Source of the DNA: an uncultured Cyclobacteriaceae bacterium
GTDB lineage: Bacteria; Bacteroidota; Bacteroidia; Cytophagales; Cyclobacteriaceae
NCBI GenBank assembly: GCA_937958005.1
Contig: CALGOB010000051.1
Location: 1 to 44,024, forward strand
Reading direction: 5' to 3'
Length of the DNA: 44,024 nt
Shown here: positions 36,350 to 44,024 of the stretch, piece by piece
Numbering within the stretch: position 1 is the stretch's first letter
Layout: the number at the start of each line of letters is the position of its first letter
Notes under the pieces: generated by a model
The model's database searches: none
What the model was told of the DNA's origin: nothing
What the model saw: the letters and a program-made list of their open reading frames with translations, nothing else
Made by a program: the position numbers and the translations under genes

Positions 36350-36471
36350 TTATGTCCATTAGTCTTTATATGATATACAATTGGATAATCGTTATTTCAC
36401 TTATTTATTCAAAATAATAAATAAACTATCATTGGCATCACCCTACTTTATTGGTAACTCCTTGTAAATAT

Positions 36472-36563
36472 TTTAATCCCTAAGGGATATTAATTCCCCT
36501 GGCCGGGCGCCCCGACTCTTGAGTCGATCATTAAATTATTGCCCATAGATACCCCGTACCCTT
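36472..36563 (+). repeat. Three-hairpin interspersed repeat, copy 3 (3'-truncated, with 12-bp insertion)
   Basis: Matches copy 2 from TTTAATCCC through ACCCCGTACCCTT, after which the sequence diverges, so only the left arm of hairpin three remains. Between the first and second hairpins there is an extra 12-base GC-rich segment containing GGCCGGGCG that copy 2 lacks. It sits in the convergent gap between the skp terminator and chrA. Confidence 0.82.
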
Positions 36564-36603
36564 CTGCGAGGGCTTTAAATGCAACATAGGAATTAGCGAT
36601 CAC

Positions 36604-37776
36604 TTATAAAAAGCCTGCTAGAAGAGCACATAAGAAAAGTACAGGGGTTGGTATTTTTGTAAATAGCAATGAAGCTACTGTGCCTAAAATTATACCATAA
36701 TTAATAAGTCCTGCATCTATTGGTTCAAACAAGATAAAGGTAGCAGCTATTACAAGACCTGCACTTACAGCCTGTACTCCTTCCAATGATGCCCTAATAA
36801 CTCGATATTTCTTTAGTTGTTCCCAAAACCTAATTACAAAGAAGATAAGGAATGTACCAGGTAGGAATATACCGATTGCTGTTATTAGACCTCCTAAAAT
36901 TTGACCCGCATAACCCATATGTTGAAGTGAAACAGTTCCGATATAAGCTGTAAATGAAAATGTAGGCCCCGGGATTGCTTGCGAAAGTGCATAACCTGAC
37001 ATGAAAACTTCTCCTGATAGGTAGTCTTTAAACTCAACAAACTCCGTATACAAATAGGGGACTAAAACTTGTCCACCACCAAAAATAAGGCTACCATTTC
37101 TATAAAAGTTTTCAAATAGTAGAACTAGTTTTAAATCTGTTATTCCTCCTAATATCGCAGCGAAAATGAATACGCTTGCCCACAGTATGAAATTTGACCA
37201 GTTGATAATCAATCTTGATTTTTCTTCAACAGGCTGATTTTTAAATTTAAATGCTGAAATTGTTCCTCCCATGATGATGATGATGGGGAATAAAAATGGG
37301 GATCTTAAATAATAGGCAGCAAAAGCACCAAGGATCATCAGGAAGTACCCTAGCTTGGTACTAACTACCTTTGTTGAAATTTGATAAGCTGAGTACCCTA
37401 CAATACCTACAGCTACAGGCTGGATATACCTTAGAAAGTCTAGCGAAACGTTTTGATTGTTAAGCAGATTAATCACTAATCCAGCAGCAATCATTACAGT
37501 GACTGCAGGCATCATCCATACTAAGAGAGTTAGATATGCCAAGTTTGGTCCGCCTACTTTAAAACCTAATGCAGTGATAGTCTGTGTAGAAGTGGGACCT
37601 GGAAGAATTTGACAAAGAGCATTTAACTCTAACAGTTCTTTTTCCGTTAAGTACCCCCTTTTCTCCACAAGAATGTTCAAGAACATAGCAAGATGAGCCT
37701 GTGGGCCTCCAAAGGCCGTGACAGACAATGTCATGATGTCCCTAAGAAAGATATAATACCTGACCTTACGGATCAT
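36604..37776 (-). CDS. chrA: ChrA-family chromate transporter
   Basis: A 390-residue inner-membrane protein with the two homologous halves of the long-chain CHR family. The first half has TAFGGPQAHLAMFLNILVEKR and ILPGPTSTQTITALGFKVGG; the second has IFGGGQVLVPYLYTEF and AIPGPTFSFTAYIG. About ten hydrophobic segments are apparent. Biochemically studied members efflux chromate, but many homologues have other or unknown anion substrates. It is last in the minus-strand unit, starting three bases after the oxygenase stop, which suggests functional or at least transcriptional linkage. Confidence 0.9.
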   Translation of the reverse strand: MIRKVRYYIFLRDIMTLSVTAFGGPQAHLAMFLNILVEKRGYLTEKELLELNALCQILPGPTSTQTITALGFKVGGPNLAYLTLLVWMMPAVTVMIAAGLVINLLNNQNVSLDFLRYIQPVAVGIVGYSAYQISTKVVSTKLGYFLMILGAFAAYYLRSPFLFPIIIIMGGTISAFKFKNQPVEEKSRLIINWSNFILWASVFIFAAILGGITDLKLVLLFENFYRNGSLIFGGGQVLVPYLYTEFVEFKDYLSGEVFMSGYALSQAIPGPTFSFTAYIGTVSLQHMGYAGQILGGLITAIGIFLPGTFLIFFVIRFWEQLKKYRVIRASLEGVQAVSAGLVIAATFILFEPIDAGLINYGIILGTVASLLFTKIPTPVLFLCALLAGFL

Positions 37777-37779
37777 ATA

Positions 37780-38742
37780 TTATTTCTTAAGTCCAATTTC
37801 TGCTAATCTTTGATCTAAAAATTGACCTGCTGACATGTCATCATATTGCTTTGGGTTTTGTCCATCTACACAGTTATCAAGACAGGTAAGATCCATTCCT
37901 GAAATAGGGTGCATGAAAAACGGAATAGAAAACCTTGAAGTTTTCATTTTATCTTTAGGGGGGTTCACTACCCGGTGTATGGTTGACTTTAACTTATTAT
38001 TAGTTAAACGGGCCATCATGTCTCCCACATTGACTACTATCTGATCCGGGAGAGCAGTGATAGGAATCCATTTTCCATCTTTTCTTAACACTTGAAGTCC
38101 ATCCGCACTTGCCCCCATTAGCAAGGTAATTAAGTTGATATCGCCATGCTCGGCTGCTCTCACTGCATCATCAGGGATTTCCTCCGGATTTTCTATTGGA
38201 AAATAGTGAATTGCTCTTAAAATACTATTTCCTCCTTGTACTTTATCGTCAAAATAATTTTCTTCCAATCCTAAATAAATCGCGATTGCCTTTAGCATAT
38301 CTACACCCGCTTTCTCCAGCGTAAGGAATGCTTCTAAGGTATATTCTTTGAACCCATTTACTTCCGACGGCCATATGTTATCAGGATATTCTTTCTTTGG
38401 ATCATTAGGTTGGCCTACGTGGTAAAACTCTTTAAGATCACCAGTATTTCTTCCTTTTGCCTTTTCCTTTCCTTTGCTTACATAACCTCTTTGACCAAAT
38501 AACCCCGCCTCTTCATACTTGTGTTTTAAATCCGCAGGCTGTTTAAAAAACTGTTGTACGGAATCATATAGGTTCTTGGTAAGTAAATCAGATAGGCCAT
38601 GATTTTTTATGGCTACAAATCCAATGTTATTATATGCCTCGCCCAATTTTTCCACAAAACTCTGCTTAGTTTGTGCATCTCCTTTCCTGAAATCATTCAA
38701 ATCAAGTGAAGGAATTTCGTCGTAAAGTATTTCTGTGCTCAT
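37780..38742 (-). CDS. Isopenicillin-N-synthase-like Fe(II)/2-oxoglutarate oxygenase
   Basis: A 320-residue non-haem iron oxygenase. The N-terminal DIOX_N domain is present (VEKLGEAYNNIGFVAIKNHG). The catalytic domain has the complete iron triad H199-x-D201 (EHGDINL) and H256 (STIHRVV), plus R270-F-S272, which binds the 2-oxoglutarate carboxylate. Homologues in the family range from isopenicillin N synthase to gibberellin and flavonoid dioxygenases. Without pathway neighbours the substrate is open, and no secondary-metabolite genes are nearby. It lies 32 bases after recO and three bases before chrA. Confidence 0.9.
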   Translation of the reverse strand: MSTEILYDEIPSLDLNDFRKGDAQTKQSFVEKLGEAYNNIGFVAIKNHGLSDLLTKNLYDSVQQFFKQPADLKHKYEEAGLFGQRGYVSKGKEKAKGRNTGDLKEFYHVGQPNDPKKEYPDNIWPSEVNGFKEYTLEAFLTLEKAGVDMLKAIAIYLGLEENYFDDKVQGGNSILRAIHYFPIENPEEIPDDAVRAAEHGDINLITLLMGASADGLQVLRKDGKWIPITALPDQIVVNVGDMMARLTNNKLKSTIHRVVNPPKDKMKTSRFSIPFFMHPISGMDLTCLDNCVDGQNPKQYDDMSAGQFLDQRLAEIGLKK

Positions 38743-38774
38743 TTGTATGGATTTTACTACTGGAAATTTACAAT

Positions 38775-39443
38775 TTATTCGTCAAAAATTTGATACAATA
38801 CTTCAAGAGATTTTACCTTACCAAACTGTGTGATATGTAAATGGTAGAAATTCAGGATCATATCTAATGCTTTTCGTCTAATGGATTGACCTGTTTCTGC
38901 AAGGAAGTAGCTTTGTTTTTGTTTTACTTGTAGAAGAAAATGGATCAATTCATCATCTCCTATATGGTCTATGCCTTCTAAGTTATAGATACCAAAACCT
39001 AAATAGTTTGCATAATTGATCAAAAAATACAAATGGAAGTTTTCATAACCTTTTTTTAGGGTGTCAAATTCCAGAATAGATTCTTTTAAAAAATCAAACT
39101 GAAAATTATCTTCTTCGTAATTTTCACTTAGAGTTTTCACTAGTACTTCGGTGAGAAATAAGGCAATTGTACTTTTTCTGATTTCATAATGGATACTTTT
39201 AAAAGGAGATTGACTTTTATATTCGGATAATCTATGAATATTATTTTTATTGTTATGATAGATGACTAAGTCAAGGATGGTGAAAGGTTGAAAAAGCCCA
39301 ATACTCTTTTTGGAATTTTTACTCCTAATGCTGTTGACAATGAAGGATTGTAATCCAAATTTTCTAGTATAGATCCTGACGATAATAGAAGTATCCCTGT
39401 ACTTGATATAGTTGAGTACGATTCCTTCCGTCTTTTCCGTCAT
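38775..39443 (-). CDS. recO: DNA repair protein RecO
   Basis: Mediator of RecA loading in the RecF pathway of gap repair. The 222-residue sequence has the N-terminal OB-fold (TEKTEGIVLNYIKYRDTSII and VRIYTRKFGLQSFIVNSIRS) and the helical C-terminal domain typical of Bacteroidota RecO; the zinc-finger cysteines of some RecO proteins are absent. Its ATG overlaps the porZ stop by one base (TAATG). It is therefore translated from the porZ message. Confidence 0.9.
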   Translation of the reverse strand: MTEKTEGIVLNYIKYRDTSIIVRIYTRKFGLQSFIVNSIRSKNSKKSIGLFQPFTILDLVIYHNNKNNIHRLSEYKSQSPFKSIHYEIRKSTIALFLTEVLVKTLSENYEEDNFQFDFLKESILEFDTLKKGYENFHLYFLINYANYLGFGIYNLEGIDHIGDDELIHFLLQVKQKQSYFLAETGQSIRRKALDMILNFYHLHITQFGKVKSLEVLYQIFDE

Positions 39444-41608
39444 TAGTTGACAATTGCTATTTTACCTACGAATGTCTCTGCCCCTTCGTTATCAGAACTG
39501 AAAAAAAGATAAACCCCAGTTTTAGCCTTTCGGCCATTATGGTCTCTAATATTCCACGCTGCCGTTCCGCCATTTGCTTCCAATTCTCTAATTAATTTCC
39601 CAGAGATATCAGTTATTTTTAACCTTACATCTGTAGCTAACCCACTGATCCCGACTAGACCTGAAAAGTCAGGAGTAACAGGATTAGGAAAGATTTTTAC
39701 ATCCGCATGAATGGCTGTTGATTCAGTTGCATCACTTCTAAAACTTACCATGCCTTTGTCCGTGACAAAAAAAACCTCTCCATTAGTAGGGTTTATAGAA
39801 ATATCCAGCACACTATTAGAGGGTAATGGACTATTTTCTGCTGTAAAACGAACAACAAGTGATTCCCCAGCTTCCTCAAGAAGCCAAGCCCCTCTTTGGT
39901 TACCAACCCATTTTCTATTCCCTGGATCTATCTCTATGCTATTAATGATCTCATCCCTAAACAGAAAATTATTTTCAAAAATAGGGAGGATGGCATTATT
40001 GAAATCAGAAATTGGATTTGAGGCTGAAGGTATGAAAGCGACTCCAGCATCTGTAGCCACCCAAACTTCGTCATCAAAATCTATAGCAAGGTCATTAATG
40101 GTAGATGATGGTAAATCAGAGTTACTAGCAGTAATAATTTCTGTTTCAGCTGTTTCTGGTGTAAGTATAATAACCCCACCATTACCAGATGCATTCCTTG
40201 CCCAAATATTTCTTGAGACAGCTATTTGAGCAATATTAGGCGCTCTTCCGTTTAAGTTAAAGGATGTCCAAACTCCGTTTTCATCCCTTGAGTGTAGGGG
40301 ATTACTAGTGTTTGGGTTAGCTACCCAAAGCAAATTGCCAGATTCTTCTATATCCGTAACTATGGCTGCATTGGAAATAGGGTTAAGTTCCAAAGGCGCA
40401 TCATCAACTATTTCATTTTCAGTAATATCAAATAATCCATTTTCCAAGGATGAAAAAAACCTACCACTGTTATCATTTACACTTGAAAAACTTGGAATAC
40501 TGTTTAATGACCAATTGCCATTTTCAAATATAGAAAACATTGGTTGTTCTATAGCATTTGCATTTTGATCTCGAAAGGGACCGAAAGCATAAATCAAATT
40601 TTCTTGAAATACAATATGCTGTATTTGGTCAGATAGTGGCCCAGCAGGGCTTAATCCTGTTAAATCATTTCCTGATAAAGAAAATAGTCCTTCATTTTGA
40701 TCTGCAATCCAGAATTGATTATTAAAGAAGGTAATATCTGTATTGCCACTAAGTCCATTGTTCGGTGTGATGAGTTCACTAATGCCCTCAGTGAGTTGAT
40801 ATGATAGACCATCAGCAACTATTAGTAGGGTATTATCATCAGTTGTCCTTAAACGGCTTATGTTGATTAAGGAATGATTAACTTCTTCAAAGAGACCGTT
40901 TTGATAAGTAAAAATCCGTTCTGTATCGGCTAAATATATTTGTTCGGTACTAGCCTCTAACCTGGTAAAATCAATGTTGTCTGGTGAATCAACCAATTGC
41001 CAATTATTGAAATCCAGTAAGTTGATATTATCGGCAAGAGCAGCTTTTAAAAGACCAAGATTAGTACTTGCAAATATTGAATCACCAAGTGTGGTAGTTG
41101 CAATAATTTCAGGCTGAACTCCACTTGGCCCTATTTCCCTATAAACTTGATCAATGACTTGTCTATTTAAATCAATTACAACAATCCCAAAATCGGTAGA
41201 TAAAAAAGCAGTTTCACCCAACGTATGTATGTCTCTAATACTTCTAAGTTGGATTAAATTTTGATTTAATAAGAGGTCGATGTTTATGATTCCTTCAGTT
41301 GTCAACAGATCAATATTGCCATTTTCATAGCCTATCACTAAAGTCTCCGAAGAGTTTGAATAACCTAGCGCGGAAACAGTGACATCACTCAGTCCATTTA
41401 TCTTACTGAGGATATTGATTGTATTATCAGAAATGTCTACATAAAACAGCCCGTTTTCTACTGCGCAAAATACTTTTTCACTGGTGGTCTCAATAGCTTG
41501 AGCATTGAAGTAGCTAAAATGTGTTCTCCAAGCACCTTGCGGGATATCTTGTGAGTAGCCAATAATCTGAGCAAAAACCAATAAAAACAACAATAGAATC
41601 TTTCTCAT
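39443..41608 (-). CDS. porZ: PorZ-like type IX secretion surface protein
   Basis: A 721-residue protein with a signal peptide (ends IGYSQ). The start of the mature part ([17 protein letters not shown] and [16 protein letters not shown]) is the conserved beginning of the PorZ beta-propeller domain. Two seven-blade propellers fill about residues 30-620 (two-component-regulator-propeller-like repeats such as [19 protein letters not shown]). Residues about 635-721 are a type A T9SS C-terminal sorting domain ([16 protein letters not shown], then TGVYLFFSS, then VGKIAIVN). PorZ belongs to the surface attachment complex that links cargo to anionic lipopolysaccharide in Porphyromonas; here the partner glycan is unknown. 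It overlaps tdk and recO, as in relatives. Confidence 0.92.
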   Translation of the reverse strand: MRKILLLFLLVFAQIIGYSQDIPQGAWRTHFSYFNAQAIETTSEKVFCAVENGLFYVDISDNTINILSKINGLSDVTVSALGYSNSSETLVIGYENGNIDLLTTEGIINIDLLLNQNLIQLRSIRDIHTLGETAFLSTDFGIVVIDLNRQVIDQVYREIGPSGVQPEIIATTTLGDSIFASTNLGLLKAALADNINLLDFNNWQLVDSPDNIDFTRLEASTEQIYLADTERIFTYQNGLFEEVNHSLINISRLRTTDDNTLLIVADGLSYQLTEGISELITPNNGLSGNTDITFFNNQFWIADQNEGLFSLSGNDLTGLSPAGPLSDQIQHIVFQENLIYAFGPFRDQNANAIEQPMFSIFENGNWSLNSIPSFSSVNDNSGRFFSSLENGLFDITENEIVDDAPLELNPISNAAIVTDIEESGNLLWVANPNTSNPLHSRDENGVWTSFNLNGRAPNIAQIAVSRNIWARNASGNGGVIILTPETAETEIITASNSDLPSSTINDLAIDFDDEVWVATDAGVAFIPSASNPISDFNNAILPIFENNFLFRDEIINSIEIDPGNRKWVGNQRGAWLLEEAGESLVVRFTAENSPLPSNSVLDISINPTNGEVFFVTDKGMVSFRSDATESTAIHADVKIFPNPVTPDFSGLVGISGLATDVRLKITDISGKLIRELEANGGTAAWNIRDHNGRKAKTGVYLFFSSDNEGAETFVGKIAIVN

Positions 41609-42198
41609 TTCTCATTCATTCCTTCTACAAAGCATTTCCTACACCTAGCTTCATATATATCTGTTTCACCTAAAACAACTTTTTTACTAGATTTAGTTCG
41701 TCTATAAGAATAGGTAGCAATATTGCCACATTTAATGCATATTGCGTGTACTTTAGTTACAAATTCTGCAATGGCCAATAAGCCAGCCATAGGGCCAAAT
41801 GGCCTACCAGCAAAATCCATGTCAAGTCCAGCTATGATAACTCTTTTGCCATTGTTAGCCAGTTTATTGACTACATTGATTATTTCATCATCAAAAAACT
41901 GGACTTCATCAATTCCTACTACATCACATTCATTTGCCTGTAAGAGAATATCATTGGCAAAATTAACGGCTTTGCTTTGTATAGAATTGTCATTATGTGA
42001 AACAACGTTTTCTGCGTGATACCTATTATCTATACCAGGTTTAAAAATCAGTACCCGTTGTTTGGCAATCATAGCACGCTTCACCCTTCTGATCAATTCT
42101 TCTGTCTTTCCGGAAAACATAGAGCCACAAACCACTTCTACCCAACCGTTTTTGTCATTTCCTAATGTCCCGTTTTCTATAGTAGGTTCTACAAACAT
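41605..42198 (-). CDS. tdk: Thymidine kinase
   Basis: Phosphorylates thymidine in the salvage pathway. The 197-residue protein has a P-loop GSMFSGKT (25-32), a Walker-B-like GIDEVQFF with catalytic E98, and the structural zinc site C154-x2-C157 and C186-x2-C189. [13 protein letters not shown] is the lasso region. Its stop overlaps the porZ start by four bases and its start is two bases after the ferredoxin stop, so it is an internal gene of the unit. Confidence 0.96.
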   Translation of the reverse strand: MFVEPTIENGTLGNDKNGWVEVVCGSMFSGKTEELIRRVKRAMIAKQRVLIFKPGIDNRYHAENVVSHNDNSIQSKAVNFANDILLQANECDVVGIDEVQFFDDEIINVVNKLANNGKRVIIAGLDMDFAGRPFGPMAGLLAIAEFVTKVHAICIKCGNIATYSYRRTKSSKKVVLGETDIYEARCRKCFVEGMNEK

Positions 42199-42200
42199 GT

Positions 42201-42524
42201 TTATTCAGAATAATTCATGTGGGGCAATTTATATAATTCTGGTACTTGTATGGTAACATCTCCCTTTAAAACTGCTTGACAAGATAACCTTTCATTCGCT
42301 TTTAATTTATTGCTCTTGATATACCTTTTTTCTACTTCAGTAAGAGGTGCTATATTATCCATTCCTTCTACTATAATTGCTTTACAGGAGATACATTTTC
42401 CTTTTTTTCCGCATGCATGCATCCAGTCAATGTAATTTTCTTGTAAAACATCTAACATTTTTTCCGTTTTACTATTACAATAAATAGTTTTACCTGAGAG
42501 GTTTTTAATAATTAGTTGAATCAT
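42201..42524 (-). CDS. 2Fe-2S ferredoxin
   Basis: A 107-residue electron carrier of the plant/adrenodoxin-like fold. Four cysteines with the right spacing ligate the cluster: C38, C44, C47 ([15 protein letters not shown]) and C82 ([17 protein letters not shown]). It leads the minus-strand unit and ends two bases before tdk. It might supply electrons to the downstream oxygenase, but 2-oxoglutarate oxygenases do not need a ferredoxin, so that link is weak. Confidence 0.93.
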   Translation of the reverse strand: MIQLIIKNLSGKTIYCNSKTEKMLDVLQENYIDWMHACGKKGKCISCKAIIVEGMDNIAPLTEVEKRYIKSNKLKANERLSCQAVLKGDVTIQVPELYKLPHMNYSE

Positions 42525-42543
42525 TAAAAGAATAGTAACTTTG
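42516..42543 (+). promoter_or_regulatory. Bacteroidota-type promoter of the acidic protein gene
   Basis: TTG (42516-42518), 17 bases, then TAACTTTG (42536-42543) fits the TTG/TTTG -33 and TAnnTTTG -7 pattern well, the best match in the window. The expected start of transcription is 42548-42551, which coincides with the ATG of the downstream gene, so the mRNA could be leaderless. Confidence 0.6.
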
Positions 42544-42550
42544 TTATAGT

Positions 42551-43912
42551 ATGAATGAACGCAAAATTAATCATCAATATATAGAAAACTATAGCAAAAT
42601 TTTTTCTGATAAGGTGGTAGACGATTTTTTTTCTGATAAAGATGAAATCGCAGGAAAAGAGATAGTTTCATTGACGAAATCAAAGCAAGTTAATTTTTTG
42701 GTAATCAAAAGCCTATTTAATAAATGGCAAGATGAAACCAAGAAACTGGAAAGCCCTTTCTTTGATTTTAAAAACGATAAGGTAAGAAAGGCCTTAGTCC
42801 AATTTATGAATACGCTATCTCAATTTATTCTGATAGATAAAGAACATTTTCGTCCGCTTTTAAAAGACGCGATTGAAGATGCAATTTATTTGGTCTACTC
42901 TCCATTGGATTTCTTTTTGGCTGAAGTAACACAAAAACACCCGACTCATTTAGCGGTTAAAAGTTTTAAGAGTGTAGGAAAATATGTGAAGGTTCATACA
43001 GAACCACTAATGGAATATATTAGCTTGTTAGAAGATACGGGAAAGGAAAGAGTAGAGATAGATGCTGCTTTGCAAATGTTAAATGATGTTTTTGAAAACG
43101 TAGAAACCTCAGAGCTCGATAGTGCGAACTTTATCAAAGCAATTTCAACTGTAGAGCCATTTGAGCGCGATAATTTTTATGTAGAAGAAGAAGTTGAAGA
43201 AGTTGAAGAAGAGGAGACAGAACCGGTCTTTGACATGGACAAGTTCTTGGAAGATGACCCAGAACCAGTAGCGAAAGAACCTGAACCGCTAAAAGAAGTA
43301 GCCCCACCAGAACCAGAACCAGAATCAGATTCTTCTATGATCAGTGCTGAAATAGAAGCTGCCATTTCAGCAGAGCAAGAAGAACTTATTAAGACACCTA
43401 AGAAACAAATTAACAAGGATATAGATGTAGATAATGATGAGATAGTTATCAGTAATTTTGATGAAGATGACATTGATGAATTCATAGATACAGAAGATAT
43501 CCCTCCAGTAGACTTACAGCCTAAGGGGGTTATTAGTAATTATGAAGAGGAGGACGACGAAGAACCTGCCATCCTTAACAAAAACTTTGCTGCAGAAGAA
43601 CCAGTAACTACCGTGAACGAGACCTTGAAACCCGCTGAAGAGGATTCTTTGGCAGATAGCATGGCGAATAAAAAAATTCAAAATATTTTCACCAGCATTT
43701 CTGTTAACCAACGCTACATGTTTACCAATGAATTATTTGGTGGAAATGGAGATGAGTTCAGAGAAGCTGTATATCATATTGAAGAATGTGTGACTTTTGA
43801 TGATTCTGTAGAGTTATTGGTACAAAAATATGCGAAACCGTATAGTTGGGACATGTCTTCTGTAGAGGTAAAAGAACTGCTAAAAGTTATTTTTAGAAAG
43901 TTTAGGGAGTAG
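42551..43912 (+). CDS. Acidic-linker protein of unknown function with Bacteroidota C-terminal motif
   Basis: A 453-residue cytoplasmic protein (no signal peptide). Residues 1-205 are predicted helical and moderately charged. Residues about 210-370 are a long acidic, Pro/Glu-rich disordered linker (EEVEEVEEEETEPVFDMDKF; EPEPLKEVAPPEPEPESD). Residues about 372-453 form a compact helical end (KKIQNIFTSISVNQRYMFTN, ELFGGNGDEFREAVYHIEEC, YAKPYSWDMSSVEVKELL), a motif I have seen at the C-terminus of many uncharacterised Bacteroidota proteins. The segment is probably an independent folding unit. The family has no assigned function. It is the last gene in the window and has its own promoter. Confidence 0.82.
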   Translation: MNERKINHQYIENYSKIFSDKVVDDFFSDKDEIAGKEIVSLTKSKQVNFLVIKSLFNKWQDETKKLESPFFDFKNDKVRKALVQFMNTLSQFILIDKEHFRPLLKDAIEDAIYLVYSPLDFFLAEVTQKHPTHLAVKSFKSVGKYVKVHTEPLMEYISLLEDTGKERVEIDAALQMLNDVFENVETSELDSANFIKAISTVEPFERDNFYVEEEVEEVEEEETEPVFDMDKFLEDDPEPVAKEPEPLKEVAPPEPEPESDSSMISAEIEAAISAEQEELIKTPKKQINKDIDVDNDEIVISNFDEDDIDEFIDTEDIPPVDLQPKGVISNYEEEDDEEPAILNKNFAAEEPVTTVNETLKPAEEDSLADSMANKKIQNIFTSISVNQRYMFTNELFGGNGDEFREAVYHIEECVTFDDSVELLVQKYAKPYSWDMSSVEVKELLKVIFRKFRE

Positions 43913-44024
43913 TTGTTTCAACGAAACTCTTCTCTATACTCACTCACAAACTCACGCTATTTTATCTAGCGCGCATTTAACCCGAATGATGCAATAGAAA
44001 TTTGATGCAAACCATAACTAACAG
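43913..44024. other. Window edge after the acidic-linker gene
   Basis: No gene is supported in the last 112 bases. The phrase CGCGCATTTAACCCGAATGA at about 43970-43989 reads like the end of a mobile element, but with only one copy and no visible partner I cannot classify it. Confidence 0.3.

Noticed and set aside
36604-38742. Oxygenase plus transporter as a secondary-metabolite cluster
   Set aside because: No synthetase, ligase or other tailoring gene is nearby; the neighbours are recO, porZ and tdk.
39711-40568. Open frames on the plus strand opposite porZ
   Set aside because: They lie entirely within porZ, have no signal peptide or family pattern, and porZ has full domain support.
43177-43485. 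Ser-rich open frame on the minus strand inside the acidic-linker gene
   Set aside because: Antisense shadow of the Glu/Pro/Asp-rich linker, same artefact as above.
1-44024. CRISPR array, tRNA or rRNA genes, prophage
   Set aside because: I saw no regularly spaced repeats, no tRNA-like cloverleaf with CCA region, no rRNA-like sequence, and no phage structural or integrase genes.

Overview
The window looks like a chromosomal piece of a low-GC, aerobic member of the Bacteroidota, most likely of the Cytophagales (a Marivirga/Fulvivirga/Roseivirga-like marine bacterium). This rests on a PorZ-type type IX secretion protein with a C-terminal sorting domain, tandem DUF6089-type outer-membrane barrels beside nadK, uppS, bamA and skp, OmpA proteins with PD40 and carboxypeptidase-regulatory-like domains, TAnnTTTG-type promoter elements and a Flavo-1-like RNA. 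Genus is an inference from gene content only. No prophage, integrase, tRNA, rRNA or CRISPR array is visible; almost everything is core metabolism and envelope biogenesis.

Layout. 1-584 is gene-free and holds a truncated interspersed repeat, a Flavo-1-like RNA and a terminator-like hairpin. 585-2516 is a tight operon (tpiA, DUF6150-like, prmA). 2568-7430 encodes a 1620-residue secreted protein of unknown function. 7492-15285 carries an M20 dipeptidase, a DsbD-like thiol-disulfide protein, an M23 lipoprotein peptidase and two OmpA-domain proteins, closed by a strong terminator. 15341-15756 is intergenic with a full repeat copy. 15757-21274 (minus) has hemB, a YCF48-like lipoprotein, a small sulfotransferase beside a MITE, and a pair of unrecognised secreted proteins. 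21432-22721 is an M20D amidohydrolase converging on metK. 22787-26311 (minus) runs pdxJ, an esterase, an RsmI-like methylase, then metK as a separate unit.

26372-36292 (plus) is a long envelope-biogenesis run: yqeY, cvpA, an alpha/beta hydrolase, a CBS/ACT protein, nadK, two outer-membrane barrels, uppS (undecaprenyl-PP synthesis), bamA (outer-membrane protein insertion) and two Skp/OmpH chaperones, closed by a terminator. After a third repeat copy, 36604-42524 (minus) is one compact unit: ferredoxin, tdk, porZ, recO, an Fe(II)/2-oxoglutarate oxygenase and chrA. 42551-43912 (plus) is an acidic cytoplasmic protein with its own promoter.

The most unusual items are the giant secreted protein with Asp/Glu-Trp microrepeats, a three-hairpin interspersed repeat in three copies, a 159-bp MITE with near-perfect terminal inverted repeats, an M23 peptidase with Cys at a zinc-ligand position, and a conserved-looking pair of secreted proteins (Ig-like plus propeller-like). 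I do not see a clear new defence or mobile system.
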